Virus record (IMG/VR): IMGVR_UViG_3300050033_000103
Coordinates: 1-32,057 of that record
Direction: 5' to 3' (one strand)
Source of the DNA: a virus
DNA: 32,057 nucleotides
The position numbers and the translations under genes were made by a program. Under the pieces are notes generated by a model. It worked only from the letters and a program-made list of their open reading frames with translations, did not search any database and was not told where the DNA came from. This document shows, in pieces, positions 6,510 to 12,656 of the stretch. How positions within the stretch are numbered: the stretch's first letter is position 1; each line of letters begins with the position of its first letter.

Positions 6510-6525
6510 AGTAACTTAGGTTACT
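6510..6525. promoter_or_regulatory. Spaced palindrome before the first rightward early gene
   Basis: AGTAAC-TTAG-GTTACT is a perfect 6-bp inverted repeat with a 4-base spacer, ending 11 bases before ATG 6537. No ribosome binding site is visible there, so the transcript may be leaderless or nearly so, and a protein on this site would block it. The half-site resembles the GTTTAC/GTAAAC palindrome at 6256. Confidence 0.45.
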
Positions 6526-6536
6526 CCTTATTAACG

Positions 6537-7106
6537 ATGGTAAAACCAGCAAGGCTCACAGTAGGGCTTCTTGAAGGCCGTGGTGATAAACTGACATCGG
6601 AGCTAAAATCTGACCTTCAAAAGCGAATACGGGATCGTGTGGTTAACTGCAAAATTCCAGATTGTTGGCTCTTGAAGCGAGGGGAAAGCCATCAGATATG
6701 CCTAGACCGGAGATATTTTGACAGCGACGTAGGTCGATGCATTCCAATCCGACAGGTTCTTTTCCAAACGACGTTTCATATGCTTCCGCCGATTGGTAGA
6801 ATTATCCGAATGGACTGTCTGCCGAAGGAGAATCAGGCACATTGTTTAAACCCTGCGCATTTTAAAATCGCCGGTTGGAAAATATCGGCAGAGGATCGAG
6901 ATCGCTTAGTGGATGAACTGGGATGGATAACACGGGAACAGATCGAGTGTCGGCGGCCTATGAAGAAGGGTAAGCAGATGGCAGATTGGGCATGGTATCA
7001 GACAGACGAAGGCCACAAAGAACTTGAGGAAAGGGCGGAACAAGAAAAGAAAGAAGCGAAGGATCGCGCTGAGGCAGAAGCGTATTTTGAGAGGGTATAT
7101 CAATGA
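6537..7106 (+). CDS. HNH-like nuclease-fold protein with a degenerate first histidine
   Basis: 189 residues. Residues 50-112 resemble the phage HNH/zinc-loop domain: a strand pair ending IIRMDC, then a short loop and CLNPAHF, which matches the usual C-x-NP-x-H block (N105, H108). The first His of the normal H-x-C motif is Met92, so catalysis may be lost and the domain may only bind DNA. Other Cys (C38, C43, C55, C68) could bind zinc. The C-terminal 40 residues are a charged helix (Glu/Lys/Ala). It is the first rightward early gene, preceded by the palindrome at 6510. Confidence 0.5.
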   Translation: MVKPARLTVGLLEGRGDKLTSELKSDLQKRIRDRVVNCKIPDCWLLKRGESHQICLDRRYFDSDVGRCIPIRQVLFQTTFHMLPPIGRIIRMDCLPKENQAHCLNPAHFKIAGWKISAEDRDRLVDELGWITREQIECRRPMKKGKQMADWAWYQTDEGHKELEERAEQEKKEAKDRAEAEAYFERVYQ

Positions 7107-7252
7107 AAGATTCAAAAATTTTAGATCGCGTGGTAGATGTTCTTGATGTTGGATATTTAGTTTATAAAAACGGTGACGGAAGGTCTTACTCGTATATCTC
7201 AGCTAGTTTAGATGAGCGCAGGGGGTTTGCACCCGAAACTGAAAGGCGATAA
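7103..7252 (+). CDS. 49-residue hypothetical protein
   Basis: The start overlaps the stop of the HNH-like gene (ATGA), and the end overlaps the next gene by 41 bases. The N-terminal 30 residues (KILDRVVDVLDVGYLVYKNG) look like a folded alpha/beta segment. The coupling supports translation; function unknown. Confidence 0.45.
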   Translation: MKDSKILDRVVDVLDVGYLVYKNGDGRSYSYISASLDERRGFAPETERR

Positions 7253-7646
7253 AGCACGTCTGCTTGCATTGGAAGCGCGGGAAGAACCGGAAACAGAAGT
7301 TACAGAACTGACGGCCCGAAGGTTCCAGGAAGTAGAAATGCGGCATCCAACTCTCATCATGGACGCTAAGGATTATGAGGCGTTGCGATCAGGGGACAAG
7401 CGGATTCTCATAGAGCGCACCAGCAGGCCAGGACTGCATGAGGATGTGACGGTTAACCCGCTAATCCGTGGTGAACCGCTCGAAATCGCAGACGCATTCA
7501 AACGCCCACTTGGCAGGTTCAAAGCTATTGACGTGAAAGGCGCAGGATTCAAAGACCTGGAAACATTCAAAGAATACTGGCAGGACAAATACGGTGTAGA
7601 GTGGAACCCGCAAGAAACGGCGCATGTAATCATATTCAAGCAATAG
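7212..7646 (+). CDS. ASCH-like (PUA-fold) domain protein
   Basis: 144 residues. From about residue 45 the pattern fits the ASCH domain: LIMDAKDYEALRSGDKRILI near the start, a middle strand with GRFKAIDVKG, and the ending FKDLETFKEYWQDKYGVEWN then a final strand AHVIIF. ASCH domains have a PUA-like fold and bind RNA or modified bases; some cleave RNA or deacetylate modified cytidine. Which of these applies is not visible. The N-terminal 40 residues are charged and may be an extra arm or a too-long start; no strong ribosome binding site marks ATG 7212. Confidence 0.6.
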   Translation: MSAGGLHPKLKGDKARLLALEAREEPETEVTELTARRFQEVEMRHPTLIMDAKDYEALRSGDKRILIERTSRPGLHEDVTVNPLIRGEPLEIADAFKRPLGRFKAIDVKGAGFKDLETFKEYWQDKYGVEWNPQETAHVIIFKQ

Positions 7647-7799
7647 TTTACATGAACCACGGTTAATACTTCCACACCGCTTTCGCTTCTTTTTCTATTT
7701 TCACAACCAAATAGCAAAGCTTATATTCTTAGGTCGCGTAAGCTCCTGTAGGAAGTTAACCACGGTTAGCTTTTGTTAATGAAAGAGGGAGATGTAAAC
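7646..7799. promoter_or_regulatory. Spacer with GTTTACAT inverted repeat and two AACCACGGTTA sites
   Basis: No gene is seen in this 154-base gap. GTTTACAT (7646-7653) and ATGTAAAC (7792-7799) are inverted copies at its two edges. AACCACGGTTA, nearly self-complementary, occurs at 7655-7665 and 7758-7768. A TTATATTC stretch near 7720 could be a TATA box. The half-sites match the palindrome at 6256, suggesting control by the same protein of the operon that starts at 7801. Confidence 0.5.
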
Positions 7800-7800
7800 A

Positions 7801-8193
7801 ATGGATGTAGAACTAGCAAGTCCAATATGGAAAGCAAAGAGGGTAGAGTTGGACACCGCGGCAGATCAGATATTGAGCGTATCAAAAGACCTGGCAGAAA
7901 AGACCAAACTCGTTAACGCCCTTAAAGACGATCTGGCCACGATGGAAGCAGAGATTCGCGTCAACGTCTGTATGCAGATGAATGCGCAGGGCCGCCCCCA
8001 ATATGCAAACCTGGACGCACAGAATGCAGCGGTTTTAATCGAAATGAAAAACAAACCGGATAAAAAGATTCTGCTGCTCGAATCGCTATGCGAAATCGAA
8101 TTGCTTAAAGCAAAACTAATCAGGCTTCACGAAACGCGCCGCGATACCAGGACTGAATCAGACTTGATTGCGGCGTTGATTGGGGGTGAATGA
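7801..8193 (+). CDS. Hypothetical coiled-coil early protein
   Basis: 130 residues. Most of it is helical with two heptad stretches (about residues 15-55 and 85-115) around a middle block QMNAQGRPQYANLDAQNAAV. That block resembles the DKGKPKYSNEEKR-type segment of a phage family found near recombination or nuclease genes. The resemblance is weak and no enzyme motif is seen. It opens the next early operon and overlaps the following gene by ATGA. Confidence 0.55.
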   Translation: MDVELASPIWKAKRVELDTAADQILSVSKDLAEKTKLVNALKDDLATMEAEIRVNVCMQMNAQGRPQYANLDAQNAAVLIEMKNKPDKKILLLESLCEIELLKAKLIRLHETRRDTRTESDLIAALIGGE

Positions 8194-8321
8194 TGAATCA
8201 AGAGAAAAAGGCATATTTTGATGAACTTGGCGCATCCGGCGAATGGACAACAAATCAATTCTTGCAAGCAGAAGTCGCGTATCAATTGAAACGCATTGCG
8301 GATCGGTTGGTAGCGAGGTAA
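8190..8321 (+). CDS. 43-residue hypothetical protein
   Basis: The start overlaps the upstream stop, following GGGGGTGA. The sequence has an amphipathic C-terminal helix (FLQAEVAYQLKRIADRLVAR). Tight coupling supports expression; function unknown. Confidence 0.45.
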   Translation: MMNQEKKAYFDELGASGEWTTNQFLQAEVAYQLKRIADRLVAR

Positions 8322-8326
8322 ACGAA

Positions 8327-8515
8327 ATGGCGAGCGAATCTTTGAACGCGATATACTGCCACAATTACGGCAGGGAATTTTCTAAGGAATGCTGCGATGT
8401 GTGCGAAAGCAAAACCAAAAGCCTGATTAGTGATGATGATTGCACATACCATGATTATGCGGCATCAGATCCTAAAGTATCCAGGTGTCCAACGTGTGGG
8501 AAAGTGTGGCGATGA
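8327..8515 (+). CDS. Cys-rich zinc-binding protein
   Basis: 62 residues with CHNYG, KECCDVCESK and a C-terminal CPTCGKVW zinc-ribbon knuckle; HxxxD-type His residues lie between. Six Cys and three His could hold one or two zinc ions. ATG 8327 is chosen because the frame lies just after the 43-residue gene. A viral nucleic-acid or protein adaptor is plausible, not shown. Confidence 0.55.
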   Translation: MASESLNAIYCHNYGREFSKECCDVCESKTKSLISDDDCTYHDYAASDPKVSRCPTCGKVWR

Positions 8516-8518
8516 ATA

Positions 8519-8689
8519 ATGGATACAAAAGCATATGCAGCAGGATGGACCGCACAGTTTGAAACAGAACGTTGGTGCGCCGTATGTATCCACGCCAACA
8601 ATCTAGGAAGTCCGTATGTCTGGTGCAAAAAGGATCATGCACATTATCCACACGATCACACATGCGGCAAATGGGAGATGACACAATAA
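8519..8689 (+). CDS. 56-residue Cys/His-rich protein
   Basis: WCAVCIHANN near residue 20, YVWCKKDHAH near residue 35 and a closing THE-type block DHTCGKW give a four-Cys pattern (CxxC, C, C) typical of one structural zinc site. The stop and the next start share TAATG at 8687-8691. Function unknown. Confidence 0.55.
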   Translation: MDTKAYAAGWTAQFETERWCAVCIHANNLGSPYVWCKKDHAHYPHDHTCGKWEMTQ

Positions 8690-8853
8690 TGGAAACAGTA
8701 AAAGTAAACAGACGTTCAAATGCAACGTCTGGCAAGTTACTTTTCAAAAGCTCTTGGATAAGTTTAATGAAGATGTGGTGGCTATTATTAGCAAATGGAG
8801 TTGCTACAATTCTGGTGGTTTACGGCACATACTTGGTTGTAATGCACCATTAA
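8689..8853 (+). CDS. Small protein with one C-terminal membrane helix
   Basis: 54 residues; the first 24 are basic, then residues 30-52 form one hydrophobic helix (MWWLLLANGVATILVVYGTY). The positive N-terminal side suggests it stays inside. Coupled to the upstream gene by TAATG. One of several single-helix proteins in the early block. Confidence 0.5.
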   Translation: METVKVNRRSNATSGKLLFKSSWISLMKMWWLLLANGVATILVVYGTYLVVMHH

Positions 8854-8854
8854 A

Positions 8855-9004
8855 ATGACACAAGAGGATCTTCAACACGAACTGACGCACGAAAGAAATA
8901 CCGACGAACATGATGCACTGTGGCAAGCGATTTCACAACGGGAAGATGAAACGCTTGCATTGCGAAAGGAACTGGAAGATTTGAAAAAAGTTTACCAGGG
9001 TTAA
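8855..9004 (+). CDS. 49-residue acidic helical protein
   Basis: Highly charged, with Asp/Glu/His in the first half and a coiled-coil-like end (LALRKELEDLKKVYQG). It starts one base after the upstream stop. Function unknown; an acidic DNA-mimic role is only a speculation. Confidence 0.45.
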   Translation: MTQEDLQHELTHERNTDEHDALWQAISQREDETLALRKELEDLKKVYQG

Positions 9005-9028
9005 TTATTATTTGGGGGCAACAAAACG

Positions 9029-9322
9029 ATAGCGCGAAACAAATCTGAATACCATGAAAAATGGGGCAGCGGCAGCGTCCGCAGCGGCAACCATACACTG
9101 GATGAATTGGACACCCGCATAATGCGCTGCATAGAAACAATGCCAGGAATCAACATTGCGCAGATATGGAAGGGAGTCAGACCGCGTGGCTCCCACCATA
9201 TTATTTATTATCGGATCAACACGCTTGAAAAAGCCGGTTTAATCGTTACAAAACGCGGAAACCGCAATGAACGTAAATGCTACGTCACTGCTAAAACCGG
9301 AACGGAAACCAGGACAGGTTAA
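9029..9322 (+). CDS. Winged-helix DNA-binding protein, start codon unclear
   Basis: The core, from about base 9107, reads LDTRIMRCIETMPGINIAQI, then a helix with SHHIIYYRINTLEKAGLI and a wing TKRGNRNERKCYVT: the pattern of an archaeal winged-helix regulator. The frame stays open and protein-like back to the TAA at 9002-9004, but it has no ATG, GTG or TTG before TTG 9107. GGGGGCAACAAA precedes ACG-ATA at 9026-9031, so ATA 9029 (or ACG 9026) may be the start. If TTG 9107 is used the protein has 71 residues. Confidence 0.5.
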   Translation: MARNKSEYHEKWGSGSVRSGNHTLDELDTRIMRCIETMPGINIAQIWKGVRPRGSHHIIYYRINTLEKAGLIVTKRGNRNERKCYVTAKTGTETRTG

Positions 9323-9441
9323 GCGGACGGGATTGAGTGATGGAACCTCTACGTCCTTCACCTAGAACCCTAGCCTATTCAGTTCATTCAGTCCCTTCTG
9401 CCAACGGGTTTCATCTCCTTTTGTGCATGGGCCTGTCCTGG
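9309..9441 (+). other. Structured non-coding stretch closed by a 10-bp inverted repeat
   Basis: CCAGGACAGG (9309-9318) and CCTGTCCTGG (9432-9441) are perfectly complementary. The loop can make further pairs (GGACG with CGTCC; GGGATTGA with TCAGTCCC allowing wobble), and it holds no reading frame of note. It overlaps the last codons of the winged-helix gene and ends 25 bases before the next start. It could be a structured leader or small RNA; one long stem could also be chance. Confidence 0.35.
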
Positions 9442-9466
9442 CCGTCAATCCGGCAGTAGGTGAAAA

Positions 9467-9616
9467 ATGACGCTTAGCAAAACAGATGCAATACTTCAAT
9501 TAGGGTGGCTCAAAGGCATAATCGATATGGGAATCAAGGAAGATGACCAAGCGATTAAAGACGATGCCGCCGAGGTGATTGACGATTTGCGTGCGTATCT
9601 TGAAGTAGAAAAATGA
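9467..9616 (+). CDS. 49-residue acidic hypothetical protein
   Basis: Preceded by GTAGGTGAAAA, one of the best ribosome binding sites in the region. The product is helical and acidic (KEDDQAIKDDAAEVIDDLRAYLE). Overlaps the next gene by ATGA. Function unknown. Confidence 0.55.
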   Translation: MTLSKTDAILQLGWLKGIIDMGIKEDDQAIKDDAAEVIDDLRAYLEVEK

Positions 9617-9756
9617 CCGACGAATCCGAGAATTGGAAAACACAGTTTGCGATAGTGCGGGAAGAAACGATTGAAAATCTCGCCGCAGAAATAACCGCAA
9701 TAATCTATGCGGAAATGGAGAAAACAAAATATTTGAGGGGAAAAAATGGCAATTGA
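9613..9756 (+). CDS. 47-residue hypothetical protein
   Basis: Coupled to the gene before it (ATGA) and overlapping the next by 11 bases. The sequence is one long helix (REETIENLAAEITAIIYAEM) with a basic end. The end of this frame carries the GAGGGGAAAAA ribosome binding site of the following gene. Confidence 0.45.
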   Translation: MTDESENWKTQFAIVREETIENLAAEITAIIYAEMEKTKYLRGKNGN

Positions 9757-10129
9757 AGTTAAAAGGTTGTATCAACCGAGCCAACAACCGGAAGAAACAC
9801 GCAGGAAGAACGCGATACGAAAGACATACCGATATGAGGGCGTGCCATTTGGCGATCCTGTGAAACTGGCAGGGTTCAGAGCGAAACTCATCAACATGGC
9901 AATTTCCTATGAACAGACGCATGCACGGACCGGCATAGGACGCAGAGGACTGCAATCATTGACAGAAGCGTGCGAAACAGGAATGTGGGCAAATGAAACC
10001 GTACACGTAGGCAAGTATCTAAAGCGAGCTAAAGAGCATTTCAAAAACATCTTTGGCTTCATTGATGACGATTTTACCTGCAAAACGTATTACTACAACG
10101 AATTCACAACTTTTTTAGAAGAGGTATAG
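9746..10129 (+). CDS. Hypothetical early protein
   Basis: 127 residues, not recognised. The N-terminal 35 residues are basic with RRKNAIRKTYRYEG. The central part has RTGIGRRGLQSLTEAC, and the C-terminus is aromatic and acidic (FGFIDDDF, YYYNEFTTFLEEV). ATG 9746 follows GAGGGGAAAAA. A nucleic-acid-binding role would suit the basic start, but no known domain is seen. Confidence 0.6.
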   Translation: MAIEVKRLYQPSQQPEETRRKNAIRKTYRYEGVPFGDPVKLAGFRAKLINMAISYEQTHARTGIGRRGLQSLTEACETGMWANETVHVGKYLKRAKEHFKNIFGFIDDDFTCKTYYYNEFTTFLEEV

Positions 10130-10132
10130 GAG

Positions 10133-10228
10133 ATGGACAAACTAATGAAGCTAAACAAAGACAGTAAATTAACACTCATTGCTTTAGTGGTGGCAACCTT
10201 TGTGGTTGCGCTGTTCGTGGTGGTATAA
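10133..10228 (+). CDS. 31-residue single-helix membrane peptide
   Basis: A Lys-rich start of 12 residues is followed by one Val/Ala-rich membrane helix to the end (LIALVVATFVVALFVVV). GGTATAGGAG precedes the start. Probably an inner-face anchored micropeptide; function unknown. Confidence 0.45.
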   Translation: MDKLMKLNKDSKLTLIALVVATFVVALFVVV

Positions 10229-10239
10229 AGGTGTAAAAC

Positions 10240-10428
10240 ATGGACGGCTACCAATTATTGTCAGTTGTTATCCTCTTAGCGTCAATAACAACATGGCTTT
10301 CTTTGCGCAATCTACTCGATAATGACCGTTACCACGCGGGATTGACTGAGTATTCGTTTGAACTGATCGCAATGGCGGTTTCGTGGGCCGCGGCGTTGTT
10401 GGTCGCAGCGTATCTTCTGGTGATTTAG
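10240..10428 (+). CDS. Small protein with two membrane helices
   Basis: 62 residues: helix one at about 5-24 (LLSVVILLASITTWLSL), a polar acidic loop (LLDNDRYHAGLTEYSFE), and helix two at 42-62. AAGGTGTAAAAC precedes the start. It has holin-like topology but sits in the early block, so a host-membrane or exclusion role is equally possible. Confidence 0.5.
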   Translation: MDGYQLLSVVILLASITTWLSLRNLLDNDRYHAGLTEYSFELIAMAVSWAAALLVAAYLLVI

Positions 10429-10438
10429 GAGCTAAAAA

Positions 10439-10654
10439 ATGCCAATAGACTGTAAGTTTTTTCCAGAACAGGAATGCCAGGTTACTAGAATTTCAGATTC
10501 GCCAACCATTGAAGAATGCACCGTTTGCGCCATCTTTTCAATCGGCATTGAACTTAGAGAGCTAAAGCGAGAATTCTACAACCAAACACACGGCAACGGC
10601 GCATTTGCATATATGGCCAGCGAACTGCGCGATTTGAAACAGAAGATGAGATGA
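10439..10654 (+). CDS. 71-residue four-Cys protein
   Basis: C5, C13, C27 and C30 (DCKFFPEQEC then ECTVC) form a probable single metal site at the N-terminus. The rest is helical (IELRELKREFY, ASELRDLKQKM). TAGGAGCTAAAA precedes the start. Function unknown. Confidence 0.5.
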   Translation: MPIDCKFFPEQECQVTRISDSPTIEECTVCAIFSIGIELRELKREFYNQTHGNGAFAYMASELRDLKQKMR

Positions 10655-10669
10655 CTAGAGGATAAAACG

Positions 10670-10810
10670 ATGAACACGCTAGACCAGATCGCAGCGGTCA
10701 TCTTTTTTTGTATAGTGGGGTATTTCGTTGCGTGGTTTGCTGTTGCGGAATGGTTAGTTGAGAGGGAAATGGGGCAAAACAATGGCATCAAACATTACCG
10801 AGCTTATTAA
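10670..10810 (+). CDS. 46-residue membrane peptide
   Basis: One membrane helix (VIFFCIVGYFVAWFAVAEWL, residues 10-29) with a short polar N-terminus and a basic/polar tail. The end overlaps the next gene by 29 bases. No strong ribosome binding site; AGAGGATAAAA lies before the start. Confidence 0.4.
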   Translation: MNTLDQIAAVIFFCIVGYFVAWFAVAEWLVEREMGQNNGIKHYRAY

Positions 10811-11003
10811 TAAGGATGAAGAAATTGCAGAACTGCAGGAAGAAATAGACGCGCTGACTGTAGCGCAGAACCAGAAGTGTGCAGACTGCACATTAGTCAA
10901 AGAGTTGAGCAAAAAGAACGCGGATCTTATGTCGAAACTGTCAATCAGAACGGCAGAGATTTCCAAACTGAAAGAGGACATCCAACAGTGTATCCAGAAT
11001 TAA
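10782..11003 (+). CDS. Coiled-coil protein with a Cys knuckle
   Basis: 73 residues. Residues 5-30 are an acidic coiled coil (INKDEEIAELQEEIDAL), followed by KCADC and a second helix to the end with one more Cys. The two helices around CxxC suggest a zinc-hook-like or disulfide-linked hairpin dimer. The start at 10782 is the first ATG after the GGGGC box. Confidence 0.5.
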   Translation: MASNITELINKDEEIAELQEEIDALTVAQNQKCADCTLVKELSKKNADLMSKLSIRTAEISKLKEDIQQCIQN

Positions 11004-11074
11004 TTCCGTGGCCTTTAATAACGTTTCTTTTAGGCAAAGGCTTCTACTGGTTGATCTGGATTTTCTTAGTTTAA
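10988..11074 (+). CDS. 28-residue membrane micropeptide, GTG start
   Basis: GTG 10988 follows GAGGACAT inside the end of the upstream gene. The product is almost entirely hydrophobic (WPLITFLLGKGFYWLIWIFLV). Small size makes this tentative. Confidence 0.35.
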   Translation: MYPELIPWPLITFLLGKGFYWLIWIFLV

Positions 11075-11088
11075 GATTGAGGTAAAAG

Positions 11089-11226
11089 ATGAGCGAAAAG
11101 ACGTATCACGCAATCCGTGTGGAATGCACCGTGAATAGAATGCTGGCCACTCCCCCAACAACGCGCAAAACAGATAGTTATACAGAACACGAAATGAAGG
11201 ATAAACTAAAGAAGGCGATAAAATGA
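11089..11226 (+). CDS. 45-residue hypothetical protein
   Basis: Preceded by GAGGTAAAAG and overlapping the glycosidase-like gene by ATGA. A short strand-like start (YHAIRVECTV), a Thr/Pro middle and a Lys-rich helix at the end (MKDKLKKAIK). Coupling to the lytic enzyme gene suggests joint expression; function unknown. Confidence 0.45.
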   Translation: MSEKTYHAIRVECTVNRMLATPPTTRKTDSYTEHEMKDKLKKAIK

Positions 11227-12251
11227 CAAACCTTAATTACGCGGCCAGCGTCACATCCGGTTCGATTGGCGACCTACCAAAGTATAAAACCGATTGGAAA
11301 ATAAACACCGTTGACTTAGTTTCAACCGGCGGCGCATCGAACACATACACCAAAGAATTAGCGTATATCAAATCGTTAAACCTGATTCCACGCCTGGACA
11401 TCGAAATGGATATATGGGCAGGTGGACAGATTCAAACGCCTATAGGGAATTTTTCCGGCTACCTGCAAGCACTAAAGGCGGCAGGATGGCCAACAGTCTG
11501 TAGTGAAGGCGGACGCTCTGGCGATCCTACTTTTATACGTGGCATGGGCCTGGGATATGTCAATTACAACTGCGATCAATGCGGATTGTGGAAAGACATA
11601 TACACCGACAACGGAACGGTGCTCAACCTTTGGGAAGCGTATTATCCTGCAGAAGTTCAATATATCACGCAGGGCGCAAGTTCTGGAAAACCCAATGGCA
11701 TACTCGCAGGCGCGTGGTCCAATTCCGGCGGTGATAACCAGATATTGGGCAATTCACTTGCAGGCACGCAACCGAGTTATCAATCAATCATTGCCTCACT
11801 TTTAGCAGCAGGCCGCAAGGTCACTGATTTCGAGGTTTGGGGCGGAGAAAATTCAAGCAGAGCTGAAAATTCAGCACTAGGATTTGATATAATCGTGGCA
11901 AACCTGCAGAAAACATATCCACCAAACGGTTCAACGCCAACCCCAACCCCAACACCACCAACAAAAACCGTCACCACAATATCTGAAATGTTCGTTGTAT
12001 CCAGCGGTGCTAACACAGACAGGTTCGTGGTTGGATCAGACAACGCAGTGTGGTGGATACGCAACGATGCAAAGCCGGTATCGCTCGGCGGAACAGCATA
12101 CGCAGGGACCATGCCAACCGCTGCATATATTGGCACTGATAACGTGCTGAACGTCTATATTCCAGGCACTGACCATCGTATATACAACAAAACATTGACA
12201 GGAACCACGTGGTCTGCTAAATGGAAAAACGTGGCGGATCAACTGCAGTGA
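11223..12251 (+). CDS. Glycosidase-like barrel protein with C-terminal beta (binding) domain
   Basis: 342 residues. Residues 1-235 show repeated hydrophobic strands ending in acidic residues, as in TIM-barrel glycosidases: IPRLDIEMD (E61), TVCSEGG (E95), LNLWEAYYPAE (E138) and FEVWGGE (E204). The family is not recognised and the catalytic pair is a guess. A Thr-Pro repeat linker (238-248) leads to a domain of about 95 residues with TDRFVVGSDNAVWWI and VSLGGTAYAG, almost the same as the end of the peptidase at 12653. Together they look like envelope-degrading enzymes with one shared binding module. No signal peptide is seen, so export or holin release would be needed. Confidence 0.55.
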   Translation: MTNLNYAASVTSGSIGDLPKYKTDWKINTVDLVSTGGASNTYTKELAYIKSLNLIPRLDIEMDIWAGGQIQTPIGNFSGYLQALKAAGWPTVCSEGGRSGDPTFIRGMGLGYVNYNCDQCGLWKDIYTDNGTVLNLWEAYYPAEVQYITQGASSGKPNGILAGAWSNSGGDNQILGNSLAGTQPSYQSIIASLLAAGRKVTDFEVWGGENSSRAENSALGFDIIVANLQKTYPPNGSTPTPTPTPPTKTVTTISEMFVVSSGANTDRFVVGSDNAVWWIRNDAKPVSLGGTAYAGTMPTAAYIGTDNVLNVYIPGTDHRIYNKTLTGTTWSAKWKNVADQLQ

Positions 12252-12261
12252 GGGTATAAAA

Positions 12262-12432
12262 ATGATAGACGGCGCACCAAAAAACAAACTAAAGAAAATC
12301 GTTCTGTTTCATAAAGAACTAGAGAAACAAGGAACGCCAGTTACTTCTAAAACAGCGAATAAAGCAACCAAAACCAGAAAGAAGGAAATGGTTCCAGCAT
12401 CAACAGTAGCAAAAACGAAAAAGAAAGCGTGA
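12262..12432 (+). CDS. 56-residue Lys-rich protein
   Basis: AGGGTATAAAA precedes ATG 12262. About a third of the residues are Lys or Arg, and there are no Cys or long hydrophobic stretches, so it may bind nucleic acid non-specifically. The stop overlaps the GTG start of the next gene. Confidence 0.5.
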   Translation: MIDGAPKNKLKKIVLFHKELEKQGTPVTSKTANKATKTRKKEMVPASTVAKTKKKA

Positions 12433-12656
12433 AGCGCATTGGTGGTTTGAAGGAATTCGAAACCAGAATTTGCGCAAACATAGATTGCAGGCGAGCATTC
12501 ACCATAATTAATTGGATGCGCGTGGGCAACAGTATCGTCAAAAGTGCTGGCAGAAAGCAGCGGTATTGTGACAAATGTTCACAATCCCATAATGCCAGGA
12601 CCAGGAACAAACGGATTGTAAACGAACATAAGGAAGTTAGAAAAGGTGAACAATGA
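12429..12656 (+). CDS. Zinc-binding basic protein, GTG start
   Basis: 75 residues. CANIDC at 15-20 and CDKC near 47-50 form a likely four-Cys zinc site. The rest is strongly basic (SAGRKQRYC, ARTRNKRIV). GTG 12429 overlaps the upstream TGA, and its own stop overlaps the peptidase start. Likely a nucleic-acid binding protein; exact role unknown. Confidence 0.55.
   Translation: MKRIGGLKEFETRICANIDCRRAFTIINWMRVGNSIVKSAGRKQRYCDKCSQSHNARTRNKRIVNEHKEVRKGEQ

Larger units (their letters stand above)
6200..6536. promoter_or_regulatory. Divergent control region, possible replication origin
   Basis: This 337-base AT-rich stretch holds no convincing gene. It separates the leftward regulator block from the rightward early genes. 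It contains a perfect 16-bp palindrome, two oppositely oriented triplets of an 8-bp repeat about 150 bases apart, TATA-like stretches (ATATTTATAC near 6386 and TTTTATAAT near 6438) and a spaced palindrome just before the first rightward start. Iteron-like repeats around AT-rich DNA would suit either a divergent promoter or an origin. Confidence 0.55.

Noticed and set aside
9323-9466. tRNA gene
   Set aside because: No cloverleaf with a T-loop and anticodon arm could be built; the pairing seen is one long stem with irregular inner helices.
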